Source of the DNA: JACQFZ01 sp045810625
GTDB taxonomy: Bacteria > Pseudomonadota > Gammaproteobacteria > Acidiferrobacterales > Sulfurifustaceae
Direction of reading: 5' to 3'
Length of the DNA: 27,545 nt
Assembly (NCBI GenBank): GCA_045810625.1
Contig: JBJMVQ010000061.1
Coordinates: 1-27,545, forward strand
Below, in pieces: positions 14,118 to 21,870 of the stretch. The translations under genes were made by a program, and so were the position numbers. Numbering within the stretch: position 1 is the first letter of the stretch; each line of letters begins with the position of its first letter. Below the pieces are notes generated by a model. The model did no database searches. It was given only the letters and a program-made list of their open reading frames with translations, and had not been told where the DNA came from.

Positions 14118-14921
14118 TTGGGAAAGTCGCTCGATCGGTGGGCAAAGATCTTTCTCGTCATCGGCGTCATCGTCGTCGCTGCGGTGGCCTACTGGGCCGG
14201 CAGGGTGCACGACTTTATTAACCGCACGTCGCTCGCCGCCGGCCGGGTGATCGATCTCGAGCGTTCACACTCCGGCGACTCCACGTCGTACTACCCGATC
14301 GTCAAGTTCGAGACCCGCGCAGGACAGGTGCGGACCTTCCGCAACCCCGTCGGCAGCAACCCGCCAAGCTTTCGCGTCGGCGAGACGGTGGAGGTGTTGT
14401 ACGACGAGGCGCAACCGAGCGACGCACGCATTCGCTCGTTCTTCTCGCTTTGGGGCGGGCCGACTATCGTCGGCGGCTTTGGTGCGCTGCCGGTGCTGGC
14501 GGGCGGCGGAATTCTGTACGCGCGACGCCGTGCGGCGCGGCGCATCCAGGAGTTGCGCCGGCACGGCACCCCGGTGCAAACCGACTTCCAGAACGTCGAA
14601 CAGAACATGAGGGTGAAAGTGAACGGCCGGTCGCCGTGGCGCATCGTCTCGCAATGGAAGAATCCAAACACGGGTGAATTGCATCTCTTCGAGAGCGAGA
14701 ATCTGTGGTTCGACCCGACCGCGCACCTTGCCGCGCGGCGGATCACTGTGTATCTCGACCGCCTCAATCCCAAGCGCTACTACATGGACGTGAGCTTCCT
14801 GCCGAAGCTGCCGAATAGCTTCGTCCCGAGGCTTCGACGGCGTCGAAATTCGCTTCTCTTCTGCCGGTCTCTATGGCTCGGTTGCGCGGAACTGCACGTC
14901 GGAACCGTTCTGCATTCTTGA
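14118..14921 (+). CDS. DUF3592 domain membrane protein
   Basis: A 267-residue protein with the DUF3592 architecture: membrane helix at about 10-28 (IFLVIGVIVVAAVAYWAG), an extracytoplasmic beta-rich domain containing AAGRVIDLERS, TSYYPIVKFETRAGQ and the VGETVEVLYDEAQPSDARI block, then a second membrane helix at about 111-135. After it comes a charged cytoplasmic region with GTPVQTDFQNVEQN and LHLFESENLWFDP. The role of the family is unknown. The TTG start rests on the AGGAGG just upstream. The last ~30 residues (RLRRRRNSLLFCRSLW onwards) do not look like the family and may reflect a lost stop. The next gene follows 49 bases later on the same strand. Confidence 0.8.
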   Translation: MGKSLDRWAKIFLVIGVIVVAAVAYWAGRVHDFINRTSLAAGRVIDLERSHSGDSTSYYPIVKFETRAGQVRTFRNPVGSNPPSFRVGETVEVLYDEAQPSDARIRSFFSLWGGPTIVGGFGALPVLAGGGILYARRRAARRIQELRRHGTPVQTDFQNVEQNMRVKVNGRSPWRIVSQWKNPNTGELHLFESENLWFDPTAHLAARRITVYLDRLNPKRYYMDVSFLPKLPNSFVPRLRRRRNSLLFCRSLWLGCAELHVGTVLHS

Positions 14922-14970
14922 CTTTATTCCGGCTCGGGCGAACCATCGCGTAAAACAACGCGGAGTCTGG

Positions 14971-16716
14971 ATGACCATGTCGGCAACGCCGGATCTTGTC
15001 ATACGCGGGGGAACGGTCATCGACGGCAGCGGGGAACGGCCGTTCACCGCCGACGTCGCCGTTTACCGCGGTGTTATCACCGAGATCGGTAAAGTGAGCG
15101 CGCGCGGGCGTCAAGAGATCGATGCCGACGGATTGCTGGTGACCCCGGGGTTCGTCGACATTCACACGCACTACGACGGACAGGTAACGTGGGACTCGCG
15201 TCTCACCCCGTCGTCGCTGCACGGCGTGACGACGGTCGTGATGGGTAATTGCGGCGTCGGGTTCGCGCCGGTACGGCCGGATCATCACGAGATGCTGATT
15301 CGACTCATGGAAGGGGTCGAAGACATTCCCGGCGTCGTGCTGAGCGAAGGTCTCGACTGGCGCTGGTCGAGCTTCCCCGAGTATCTCGATGCCGTCGCGC
15401 GCGTGCCGCATGACATCGACATCTGTGCGCAAGTGCCGCACGGTGCGTTGCGCGTGTTCGTGATGGGCGAGCGTGGCGCGAATCGCGAGCCGGCAACCGA
15501 AGGTGAGATCGCCGAGATGAATCGTCTGATGCGCGAAGCGCTCGCCGCCGGCGCGATCGGCTTTTCGTCTTCGCGCACGCTCAATCATCGCACCAGCACC
15601 GGGGATCCGACGCCGACGCTCACCGCCGCCGAAGGCGAGCTGCGCGGCATCGCGCGCGGGCTGCGCGACGCGCGCGCGGGCGTGATGGAGATGATTTCCG
15701 ATTTCGAGGACATGGACGCCGAGTTCAGCACCTTCTGCCGGATGGTCGAGGACTCCGGCCGGCCGATGACGATTTCGGTCGCGCAGCGCGACCACGCACC
15801 GGAGAACTGGAAGCGGCTGCTCGAGCGCATCGAGAGCGCGGCAGGCCGTGGTCTGCCGATGAAGGGGCAAGTGTGCGGCCGGCCGATCGGTACCTTGCTT
15901 GGGCTGCAAGGATCGCTGCATCCGTACGTCGCGTGTCCGTCGTATCGCGAGATCGCGGGGAAGCCGCTCGCCGAGCGCGTGCGCATCATGCGCGATCCGG
16001 AATTTCGCAAGCGCCTGTTGAGCGAGCAGCCTATTAAGAGCGGGCGGCTCGCGGTGAACTACGTCGCGAAGGGTTATCACAAGATGTTCCGTCTCGGCGA
16101 TCCGCCGGATTACGAACCGGATCCGTCGCAGAGCATCGCCGCGCAGGCGAGCCGCGAAGGGCGCAAGCCCGAAGAAATGGTCTACGACATTCTGCTCGAG
16201 AACGACGGTCGGGAGCTGCTGTACTTTCCGCTGCTCAACTACACCGAGTTCAATCTCGACAATGCGCGCAAGATGATCACGCATCCGAACACGGTTTTCG
16301 GTTTGGGCGACGGCGGTGCGCACGTCGCGACGATCTGCGACGCCAGCTTCCCGACCTACGCGCTGACGCACTGGGGCCGCGACCGTAAGTCCGATCGGCT
16401 GGAGCTGCCTTGGCTGATCAAGCGCCAGACGCGCGACACGGCGGCGGCCGTCGGGTTGCTCGACCGCGGTTTGCTCGCGCCCGGCATGAAGGCGGATATC
16501 AACGTGATCGACTTCAACCGCCTGAAGCTGCGCCGGCCGTACATGGTGCACGACCTGCCGGCGAACGGCCGGCGACTGATGCAGAAGGCGGAAGGTTATG
16601 TCGCCACCATCGTGAGCGGCGAGATCGCGTACCGCGACGGCGAACCGACCGACGCGCTTCCCGGCAAACTCGTGCGCGGCGCGCAGAAAGCGCGGGCGGC
16701 AGCTGGAACAGAATAG
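14971..16716 (+). CDS. N-acyl-D-amino-acid deacylase / D-aminoacylase family amidohydrolase
   Basis: A 581-residue metal-dependent amidohydrolase. It begins with the beta-sandwich DLVIRGGTVIDGSG, followed by the metal motif GFVDIHTHYDGQ (H65, H67) and the MGNCGVGFAP loop, whose Cys94 corresponds to the zinc-ligand cysteine of D-aminoacylases. GDGGAHV at 446-452 supplies the late catalytic aspartate, and the C-terminus MKADINVIDFNRLKLRRPYM returns to the sandwich. Family members cleave N-acyl groups from D-amino acids or act on related cyclic amides; the exact substrate here is not deducible. The ATG is supported by GGAG five bases upstream. It may share a transcript with the DUF3592 gene 49 bases before it. 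A repeat-filled gap separates it from the dioxygenase. Confidence 0.9.
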   Translation: MTMSATPDLVIRGGTVIDGSGERPFTADVAVYRGVITEIGKVSARGRQEIDADGLLVTPGFVDIHTHYDGQVTWDSRLTPSSLHGVTTVVMGNCGVGFAPVRPDHHEMLIRLMEGVEDIPGVVLSEGLDWRWSSFPEYLDAVARVPHDIDICAQVPHGALRVFVMGERGANREPATEGEIAEMNRLMREALAAGAIGFSSSRTLNHRTSTGDPTPTLTAAEGELRGIARGLRDARAGVMEMISDFEDMDAEFSTFCRMVEDSGRPMTISVAQRDHAPENWKRLLERIESAAGRGLPMKGQVCGRPIGTLLGLQGSLHPYVACPSYREIAGKPLAERVRIMRDPEFRKRLLSEQPIKSGRLAVNYVAKGYHKMFRLGDPPDYEPDPSQSIAAQASREGRKPEEMVYDILLENDGRELLYFPLLNYTEFNLDNARKMITHPNTVFGLGDGGAHVATICDASFPTYALTHWGRDRKSDRLELPWLIKRQTRDTAAAVGLLDRGLLAPGMKADINVIDFNRLKLRRPYMVHDLPANGRRLMQKAEGYVATIVSGEIAYRDGEPTDALPGKLVRGAQKARAAAGTE

Positions 16717-16747
16717 ATAGAGTTAGGGAAGCCGTGATTTATTCCCA

Positions 16748-16839
16748 CCGTTCGTGGTGAGCTTGTCGAACCATGAACGGCGGGCCACGGAATTCAGTAC
16801 GTTGTTTGAGTCGTCCTTCGACAGACTCAGGACGAACGG
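16748..16839. repeat. Inverted pair of TTCGACA/TGTCGAA-type dispersed repeats
   Basis: A 23-base arm at 16748-16770 (starting CCGTTCGTGGTGAGC) is repeated in inverse orientation at 16817-16839 (ending CAGGACGAACGG), with about 18 of 23 positions alike. The phrase CCTTCGACAGACTCAGGACG is a very common intergenic repeat of proteobacteria. The pair could fold into a long stem in RNA read through from the deacylase gene. Confidence 0.65.
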
Positions 16840-16873
16840 AATTAATCAGAGAAGCATTTCCTCCGATTTTCGG

Positions 16874-16909
16874 TAGGCGAGCTGAGATGCCGATAGGCGA
16901 GCTGAGATG
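16874..16909 (+). repeat. Two-copy 20-bp direct repeat
   Basis: TAGGCGAGCTGAGATG occurs at 16874-16889 and again at 16894-16909, a 20-base period with four bases of spacer. It lies between the inverted pair and the palindrome, upstream of the dioxygenase gene. Function is unknown; slippage or a tandem binding site are possible. Confidence 0.6.
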
Positions 16910-16929
16910 TCAGGCCGGTCCGTAGTTCT

Positions 16930-16968
16930 CCCTCTCCCCTTGTGGGAGAGGGCAGGGGAGAGGGGGAC
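16930..16968. repeat. Solo copy of the CCCTCTCCC palindrome
   Basis: CCCTCTCCC at 16930-16938 pairs with GGGAGAGGG at 16944-16952 over a five-base loop, followed by CAGGGGAGAGGGGG. The stem is identical to the stems flanking the DUF559 gene at 4753 and 5152, but no DUF559 gene is next to this copy. Confidence 0.75.
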
Positions 16969-16980
16969 CCTATTCAGTCA

Positions 16981-16984
16981 GGAG
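16981..16984 (+). promoter_or_regulatory. Ribosome binding site deciding the dioxygenase start
   Basis: GGAG ends eight bases before the ATG at 16993. The frame is open back to a GTG at 16942, but that segment lies within the palindromic repeat and would translate repeat sequence. Confidence 0.65.
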
Positions 16985-16992
16985 CGTCAACG

Positions 16993-18033
16993 ATGAACAT
17001 GAAAGTCGACTTGCCCAAGAAGATCGAACCGTTAGAGCTCCACGCCGAGTGGACCGCGCGCGACGTCGCCGACGCGAGCCAATGGACATACCGGCTGACC
17101 GACACCGACATCAAAGAGCTCGACGCGGCGCTGAAGTACGCGAAGGCGCGCGTCCACGACGTGCTCGATATCACGCGGGAACTTTTTCCGCTGCCGAATC
17201 TGACGGCGCAGATCGACAAGATCGAAGACGAGCTGATCAACGGCCGCGGCTTCAAGTTGATCAGCGGTCTGCCGGTCGAGCGTTACAGCGACGCCGACGC
17301 GAGCATGATTTACTGGGGCATCGGGATGCATCTCGGCAATCCGTGGCCGCAGAACAAACACGGTCACCTGCTCGGTGACGTGCGCGACCAGGGCAAAACG
17401 CGCGCCGACCCGACCGCGCGCGGAAACGAGATTGGCTCGGTGGCGCTGCCGTATCACACCGACGGCTCCGACCTTGTGGGACTCTTCTGTCTGCGCAAAG
17501 CCAAATCCGGCGGCGTCAGCACCGTCGCGAACTCGGTGCGCATCCACAATGAAATGGTGCGCAAGCGTCCGGACCTCGCTGCGCTGTTGTATCAGCCGGT
17601 GATTTACGATTTCCGCGGCGAAGAACCACCCGGAAGCAAGCCCTATTACCAGATGCCGGTGTATACCCGCCACGGCGACCGCGTTTTTGTGCGCTACATC
17701 AGAACGTACATCGACTCCGCACGCCGCCATCCGGAAGTCCCGCCGCTCACATCTGAGTACCTCGAAGCCTTCAATATGATGGATCGCATGGCCAACGATC
17801 CGGACTTCAACGTCTTCATGGACCTGCAACCCGGCGACATGCAGTTCGTGAACAACTACCACGTTCTCCATGCGCGCACGGCGTACGAGGACTATCCCGA
17901 GCCGAACCGGAAGCGTTTCCTCCGCCGCCTTTGGCTCGAAACCCGCAAGCTCGAAGATCGCCCGCTGCACTTTCAGCTGAAGAATTCGCCGAAGGCGTGG
18001 TGGATGTCGAAGGGAAGAACAAAAGCATCCTAG
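16993..18033 (+). CDS. TauD/TfdA family Fe(II)/2-oxoglutarate-dependent dioxygenase
   Basis: A 346-residue non-haem iron oxygenase that couples oxidation of a substrate to decarboxylation of 2-oxoglutarate. The facial triad is visible: LPYHTDGSDL gives H155 and D157, and NNYHVLHARTAYED near 288-301 gives the distal histidine (H293) and the 2-oxoglutarate-binding arginine nearby. RGFKLISGLPVERY near 80-95 and the FLRRLWLETRKL end are typical of TauD-like hydroxylases. The ATG is chosen over an upstream GTG inside the repeat because of the GGAG. Taurine, clavaminate-like and other substrates are all possible. The amidohydrolase upstream could work on a related compound, but the 276-base repeat gap weakens the operon case. 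Confidence 0.9.
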   Translation: MNMKVDLPKKIEPLELHAEWTARDVADASQWTYRLTDTDIKELDAALKYAKARVHDVLDITRELFPLPNLTAQIDKIEDELINGRGFKLISGLPVERYSDADASMIYWGIGMHLGNPWPQNKHGHLLGDVRDQGKTRADPTARGNEIGSVALPYHTDGSDLVGLFCLRKAKSGGVSTVANSVRIHNEMVRKRPDLAALLYQPVIYDFRGEEPPGSKPYYQMPVYTRHGDRVFVRYIRTYIDSARRHPEVPPLTSEYLEAFNMMDRMANDPDFNVFMDLQPGDMQFVNNYHVLHARTAYEDYPEPNRKRFLRRLWLETRKLEDRPLHFQLKNSPKAWWMSKGRTKAS

Positions 18034-18052
18034 CGGTAATCACCTATGACTG

Positions 18053-18103
18053 AATGGTCGCGCGCTTTTGCCGCGCTCGTTGGTGATGCGACCATTTTCT
18101 TCG
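18053..18103 (+). terminator. Terminator-like hairpin after the dioxygenase gene
   Basis: AATGGTCGC at 18053-18061 pairs perfectly with GCGACCATT at 18088-18096, and TTCTTC follows directly. The 26-base interior contains a second small GCGC/GCGC stem. It begins 20 bases after the stop. The U-tract is short, so efficiency may be moderate. Confidence 0.6.
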
Positions 18104-18185
18104 GTGCAAAAAAATTAGTCGGTCAGGCTTTCGCAGCCGGACCCATCCAGAGATTTCGTTGCCGGACATCGCTGCGGCGAGGCGA

Positions 18186-19271
18186 TTAGACCCCTCCGGA
18201 AGAGAGCAGACGGTCGATCGTCAGGATCGCGTTCTTCTTGCTCTGCTTTTCCAGATCGTGCGAAATCGCCGCTTTCTCGAGGAGGAACAACGCGTAGATG
18301 TTGCGCAGACCGCGTAGATCGGCTGTGCGCACGCGAACTCCGTCCACGACCACAACGTGATCTTTTACGCTGGGATTTTCCGGCAGGTAAGACAACTCTA
18401 CCCGCATGCCGCTCGGCGCATTTAGAGCGATGTGAAAACACCGCTCACCGGTCAGACCGGTCCACTCGTAGCGAGTTACTATTCGGTACTTCAGCTCGTC
18501 GACGAGGGACATCGCAGCTCGATGGGTGTCCGCTTCCGTCGGAAATGCCAGATCGATGTCACCGTGATGCTTGACGAACGTCCCTGCGTGGAAAGAAATC
18601 GCGAGCGATCCGAAAACGTGTGCTCGCACCCCGCGCTCGTTGAATAGGCGGAACATGCGCACGACTTCGTTCTGAAGGAGCCGGTTGCTGCGCGAGTTGC
18701 TTCCGCTGAGGGATCTGACGAGAATGCCGATGGATCTGCGACGAAAGAGGATGATGGGGTTCAACAACGCGCCTCGTACCAGATGCGCCGCCGCCAAGTG
18801 GGCATATCCGGCCTTGTCGCACCAGGACGCCGTTGACACGTGCAGGCGGCGCAAGACCCGCCTGCCAGCGGATCGCAAAATGGGCACGTTCTTCGACAGA
18901 CACGCTTGAGTACGCCGCACCAACTGCGTTCCGTCTAAAACGGCCGCATGCAGAGCGAGCGCCAACAGACGTTGCTCGAACATTTCCGGATCGTGAACGG
19001 AGGCCAATAAATCGGAGACTTCCGCCTGCAAACTTTCGAGGGTTCCCGCACCCTGGTCGACCAACACGCTCGTCAGCAGTGCCCGGCAGACGGTTTCGAC
19101 GGTGCCAAATGGGGTGTCGTCCCCGACGGCGCCTGCGGCAGTGCGGTTTACCGCGCCTCGTACCCACTTCCAGCGGTGACGGCCCGCGACACTCACGTTG
19201 CGACAAAACATCTCCTTTTTTTGATCCTGTGTATCGTCCGACGATGCGGGTGGACCGCTATCTTTGCCCAA
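18186..19271 (-). CDS. Nucleotidyltransferase-fold protein with helical N-terminal half
   Basis: Up to 361 residues. The C-terminal half carries the polymerase-beta-like nucleotidyltransferase signature: VFGSLAISFHAG near 219-230 with the Gly-Ser pair, then KHHGDIDLAFP with the catalytic Asp pair at 238 and 240, resembling aminoglycoside adenylyltransferase-type domains (GW/GS...HxDID). The last 90 residues (VELSYLPENP, VDGVRVRTADLRGL, ALFLLEKAAISHDLEKQ) also fit that group. The first ~190 residues are helical and unrecognised. Possible roles are nucleotide transfer to a small molecule, RNA or protein. The start is uncertain: TTG at 19271, an ATG at 19211 that touches an AAGGAG, or a GTG soon after. 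No partner gene on the same strand is adjacent. Confidence 0.75.
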   Translation of the reverse strand: MGKDSGPPASSDDTQDQKKEMFCRNVSVAGRHRWKWVRGAVNRTAAGAVGDDTPFGTVETVCRALLTSVLVDQGAGTLESLQAEVSDLLASVHDPEMFEQRLLALALHAAVLDGTQLVRRTQACLSKNVPILRSAGRRVLRRLHVSTASWCDKAGYAHLAAAHLVRGALLNPIILFRRRSIGILVRSLSGSNSRSNRLLQNEVVRMFRLFNERGVRAHVFGSLAISFHAGTFVKHHGDIDLAFPTEADTHRAAMSLVDELKYRIVTRYEWTGLTGERCFHIALNAPSGMRVELSYLPENPSVKDHVVVVDGVRVRTADLRGLRNIYALFLLEKAAISHDLEKQSKKNAILTIDRLLSSGGV

Positions 19272-19480
19272 TCAGTATGTGCTATCGGTCACCTGCCTTG
19301 AATTGGGATAAACGTCATGGCTGCTTCGCGACTGTTCCGGACGTTTCGATCGCCGCTTAGCTGCTTTTCTGACCGCGTCGGTGCTCACATTCCGGAAGAT
19401 CTAGTTCGCTTTTATCATTTGTGGCTTATGCTGCTCGCTCTGCGTGACCGTTACGGTTCTACTCGTCTGCGAGGTATGTC

Positions 19481-20128
19481 ATGTCGAAACTCCGCGTCCA
19501 AAGCTTTGCGATCTCCATCGACGGCTACGGTGCCGGGCCGAGCCAGGACCTTCAGAATCCACTCGGTGTCCGGGGCTTCGAGTTGATGGAGTGGTTCTTC
19601 CCGACACGCGTGTTCCGGCAGATGCAGGGCCAGGAGGACGGAGAGACCGGCGTCGACAACGAAATGGCGGAGCAGGCATTTACGGGAATCGGTGCCTGGA
19701 TTCTGGGACGGAACATGTTCGGTCCTGTGCGAGGCCCTTGGCCGGACGACAGCTGGAAAGGATGGTGGGGCGACGAGCCTCCGTATCACACGCCCGTCTT
19801 TGTGCTGACGCATTACGTTCGCGCCCCGATCAAGATGAAGGGTGGCACGGAATTCCGGTTCGTTACGGAAGGTATTCACGCCGCTCTGGAGCAGGCGAAA
19901 GCCGCTGCGGGTGGCCTCGACGTCCGTCTCGGTGGCGGCGTATCCACGGTTCGGCAGTATCTGCGCGCCGGGCTGATTGACGAGATGCATCTCGCGGTCC
20001 GGCCGGTATTGCTCGGTTCCGGGGAGAATCTCTGGAACGGCATCGACATGCATGCGTTGGGGTACGAAGGCGCGAGATCCGTCGCCGGCGAACGTGCGAC
20101 TCATGTCTTTCTTCGCAAACGCGCCTGA
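19481..20128 (+). CDS. Dihydrofolate reductase-like (RibD C-terminal domain) protein
   Basis: A 215-residue protein of the RibD-C/DHFR-like family, NADPH-dependent reductases of mostly unknown substrate. The N-terminus LRVQSFAISIDGYGAGP matches the first strand of the family, ILGRNMFGP is the cofactor-binding turn, and the C-terminal LGGGVSTVRQYLRAGLIDEMHL followed by VRPVLLGSGENLW is the diagnostic NADPH-binding helix and following strand. An ATG with GAGG a few bases upstream fixes the start. Such proteins commonly occur as single accessory genes. True folate or riboflavin function is unlikely given the absence of RibD deaminase or other rib genes. It is divergent from the nucleotidyltransferase gene. 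Confidence 0.9.
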   Translation: MSKLRVQSFAISIDGYGAGPSQDLQNPLGVRGFELMEWFFPTRVFRQMQGQEDGETGVDNEMAEQAFTGIGAWILGRNMFGPVRGPWPDDSWKGWWGDEPPYHTPVFVLTHYVRAPIKMKGGTEFRFVTEGIHAALEQAKAAAGGLDVRLGGGVSTVRQYLRAGLIDEMHLAVRPVLLGSGENLWNGIDMHALGYEGARSVAGERATHVFLRKRA

Positions 20129-20243
20129 CTAATGCCGCTCGACGGGGCCCCAAAGGCCCTACAATAAGCGTTGGGTCGAATTGATCGGACGAACCCCAAG
20201 CGTTCGAGCGTCGAAACGTTGTCGGATCCGGTCTCACTGAACG

Positions 20244-20250
20244 GGAGGAG
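20244..20250 (+). promoter_or_regulatory. Ribosome binding site for the DUF2846-type lipoprotein
   Basis: GGAGGAG ends seven bases before GTG 20258 and 13 before ATG 20264. The spacing favours the GTG. The longer frame from 20171 lacks any signal-peptide character. Confidence 0.6.
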
Positions 20251-20257
20251 AATAAGC

Positions 20258-20698
20258 GTGAATATGAAGCGGTTTGTGTGGGGTGTACTTTGTTTGCTGA
20301 TCCTATCTGCGTGTGCGGCAACGGGACCAATCTTCACCTCGGTCGAGCCGCCAAGCGACTCGCAGGCGACGGTCTATATTTACCGGTCACATTATTTCGC
20401 CAACAGAAATTCTTACCCTCACGTTTACCTTAACAATGAGCAAAAGGACCCCATCAAGGACGAAGGTTATCTGGTGTATCGGGTATCGCCGGGTAAAACG
20501 GCCCTGGAAATCCGGGGCAATATGTGGAACTGGCCGACCTCGGTCCTCCTAAAGCTCGAGCCCAATCTCGAGGCGAAGAAGATCTATTACTTCAGGCTGC
20601 GTTTCGAGCCGATAGACCGGGGGACACGGCACATACTTGAACAGGTTTCAGAAGCCGAAGCGATGACCGAGCTGAGCAGCAAGAGACTCTCTCAATAA
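20258..20698 (+). CDS. Putative lipoprotein, DUF2846-like
   Basis: About 146 residues. A short lipoprotein signal runs VNMKRFVWGVLCLLILSAC, with lipobox LSAC and lipidated Cys19. The mature part is a beta-rich domain with DSQATVYIYRSHYFANRN, the YRVSPGKTALEIRG strand and KKIYYFRLRFEP, resembling the DUF2846 family of small exported proteins (ATVYFYRP..., PGxH/K...). The residues after the lipobox are AATG rather than Asp, so outer-membrane sorting is expected by the usual rule. The function is unknown. The sequence here is noticeably less GC-rich than the housekeeping genes. The next gene, gmhA, is about 100 bases downstream on the same strand. Confidence 0.78.
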   Translation: MNMKRFVWGVLCLLILSACAATGPIFTSVEPPSDSQATVYIYRSHYFANRNSYPHVYLNNEQKDPIKDEGYLVYRVSPGKTALEIRGNMWNWPTSVLLKLEPNLEAKKIYYFRLRFEPIDRGTRHILEQVSEAEAMTELSSKRLSQ

Positions 20699-20802
20699 TT
20701 CCGGTTGTATCGAGTCATGTGGCGCGGCCGGTAAGACGAAAGCAAGACGCGACGCGATGTCTAAAAGCAAATCGTCCATCCTTTAACCAACGAAAGCCAA
20801 TG

Positions 20803-21396
20803 ATGATAGAACACATTCAACGAACGCTGACGGAAGCAAGAGCAGGGCTCGACAATCTGCTGGCCAACGAGCCGGCCCTGCGAAATATCGAGCGAGCCGC
20901 CTCGTTGTTAATTGGGACGTTTGAAAGGAAGTGCCGTGTTTATGCATGTGGCAACGGCGGATCGATGTGTGACGCCATGCACTTTGCGGAAGAGCTCACC
21001 GGTCGCTATCGGAAGAACCGGATGGGTTTGGCGGCGTCCGCCATTAGCGATCCGAGCCATCTCACTTGCGTCGGCAACGACTACGGGTACGAGTACGTGT
21101 TCTCGCGCTATATCGAGAGTCACGGACGCGAAGGCGATTGCCTGATTGCCATCAGCACGAGCGGTACCAGTCGCAATATCATTCGCGCGGCGATTGCCGC
21201 AAAATCGCTCGGAGTGAAGGTTATCGCGATGACGGGGAAGCCGACCTCCGAGCTCGAATCGATCGCCGACGTCTGTATCTGCACGCCGGCCGGCGCGTTC
21301 GCGGATCGAGTACAAGAATTACACATCAAGGTGCTTCATATCTTTATAGAGCTGATTGAACGGCGATTCTTTCCGGAAAACTACGCCGACGCATGA
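20803..21396 (+). CDS. gmhA: Sedoheptulose 7-phosphate isomerase (phosphoheptose isomerase)
   Basis: First step of ADP-heptose synthesis for the LPS inner core: isomerises sedoheptulose 7-phosphate to D-glycero-D-manno-heptose 7-phosphate. A single SIS domain of 197 residues. CGNGGSMCDAMHFAEELTGR at 49-68 holds the phosphate loop and active-site glutamate, SDPSHLTCVGNDYGYEYVF and ISTSGTSRNIIRA follow, and DRVQELHIKVLH holds the catalytic histidine. It resembles the E. coli-type enzyme more than the DiaA-like SIS proteins of the betaproteobacterial rsmI locus. Tandem ATGs lie at 20800 and 20803; the second is better spaced from GAAAG. No hldE, hldD or gmhB is adjacent. It may be a second, acquired copy for a heptose-containing surface sugar. 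Confidence 0.92.
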   Translation: MIEHIQRTLTEARAGLDNLLANEPALRNIERAASLLIGTFERKCRVYACGNGGSMCDAMHFAEELTGRYRKNRMGLAASAISDPSHLTCVGNDYGYEYVFSRYIESHGREGDCLIAISTSGTSRNIIRAAIAAKSLGVKVIAMTGKPTSELESIADVCICTPAGAFADRVQELHIKVLHIFIELIERRFFPENYADA

Positions 21397-21428
21397 GTTA
21401 GCGCACTACGTCCTCGAAGGAATCCGAA

Positions 21429-21788
21429 ATGGAAAAGGTCAACCTCGCGCAAAAGTTCTCTCTCTTTTCGGACTACTGGAATCCTCGCATCGCCGGCGAG
21501 CTCAACGGGCAACAGGTCAAGCTTGCGAAGCTCAAAGGTGAGTTTGTGTGGCATCACCACGAGCACGAAGACGAGATGTTCCTGGTGATCAAGGGGCGCC
21601 TGATGATCCGGCTGCGAACCGAGGACGTAGTAATTCAGGAGGGGGAATTTTTTATCGTTCCGCGCGGGGTCGAGCATCAACCCGTTGCTGAAGAGGAGGT
21701 ACACGTGCTGCTTTTCGAGCCGGCGAGCACACTGAACACCGGAAACGTTCTGAATGAACGGACGGTCGAACAGCTCCGACGCATTTAG
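21429..21788 (+). CDS. Single-domain cupin protein
   Basis: A 119-residue cupin. Motif 1 is EFVWHHHEHEDEMFLVIKG (residues 38-56), with the clustered His/Glu metal ligands, and motif 2 is GEFFIVPRGVEHQP with the final histidine H83. Small cupins of this sort bind metal and act as isomerases, dioxygenases or sensors; nothing here narrows it. It begins 32 bases after the gmhA stop on the same strand, so the two may share a transcript, and it might then act on a sugar. The ribosome binding site is weak (GAAGGAATCC upstream of the ATG). The family assignment is firm. Confidence 0.9.
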   Translation: MEKVNLAQKFSLFSDYWNPRIAGELNGQQVKLAKLKGEFVWHHHEHEDEMFLVIKGRLMIRLRTEDVVIQEGEFFIVPRGVEHQPVAEEEVHVLLFEPASTLNTGNVLNERTVEQLRRI

Positions 21789-21870
21789 TATCGCAGTGGA
21801 ATCGTCCCGTGCTGTTCGAGCGGCCAAGCGCGGGACGATCGTTCCTCGACCCTGAGCACCTGAAGCGACC

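Noticed and set aside
14764..16551. 595-codon minus-strand open frame across the amidohydrolase gene
   Set aside because: The plus-strand gene has clear metal motifs and family blocks. The antisense product is rich in His, Arg and Ala and matches nothing known.
19317..19480. Short plus-strand open frame before the RibD/DHFR-like gene
   Set aside because: It overlaps the start of a well-supported gene in another frame, has no ribosome site and no recognisable domain.
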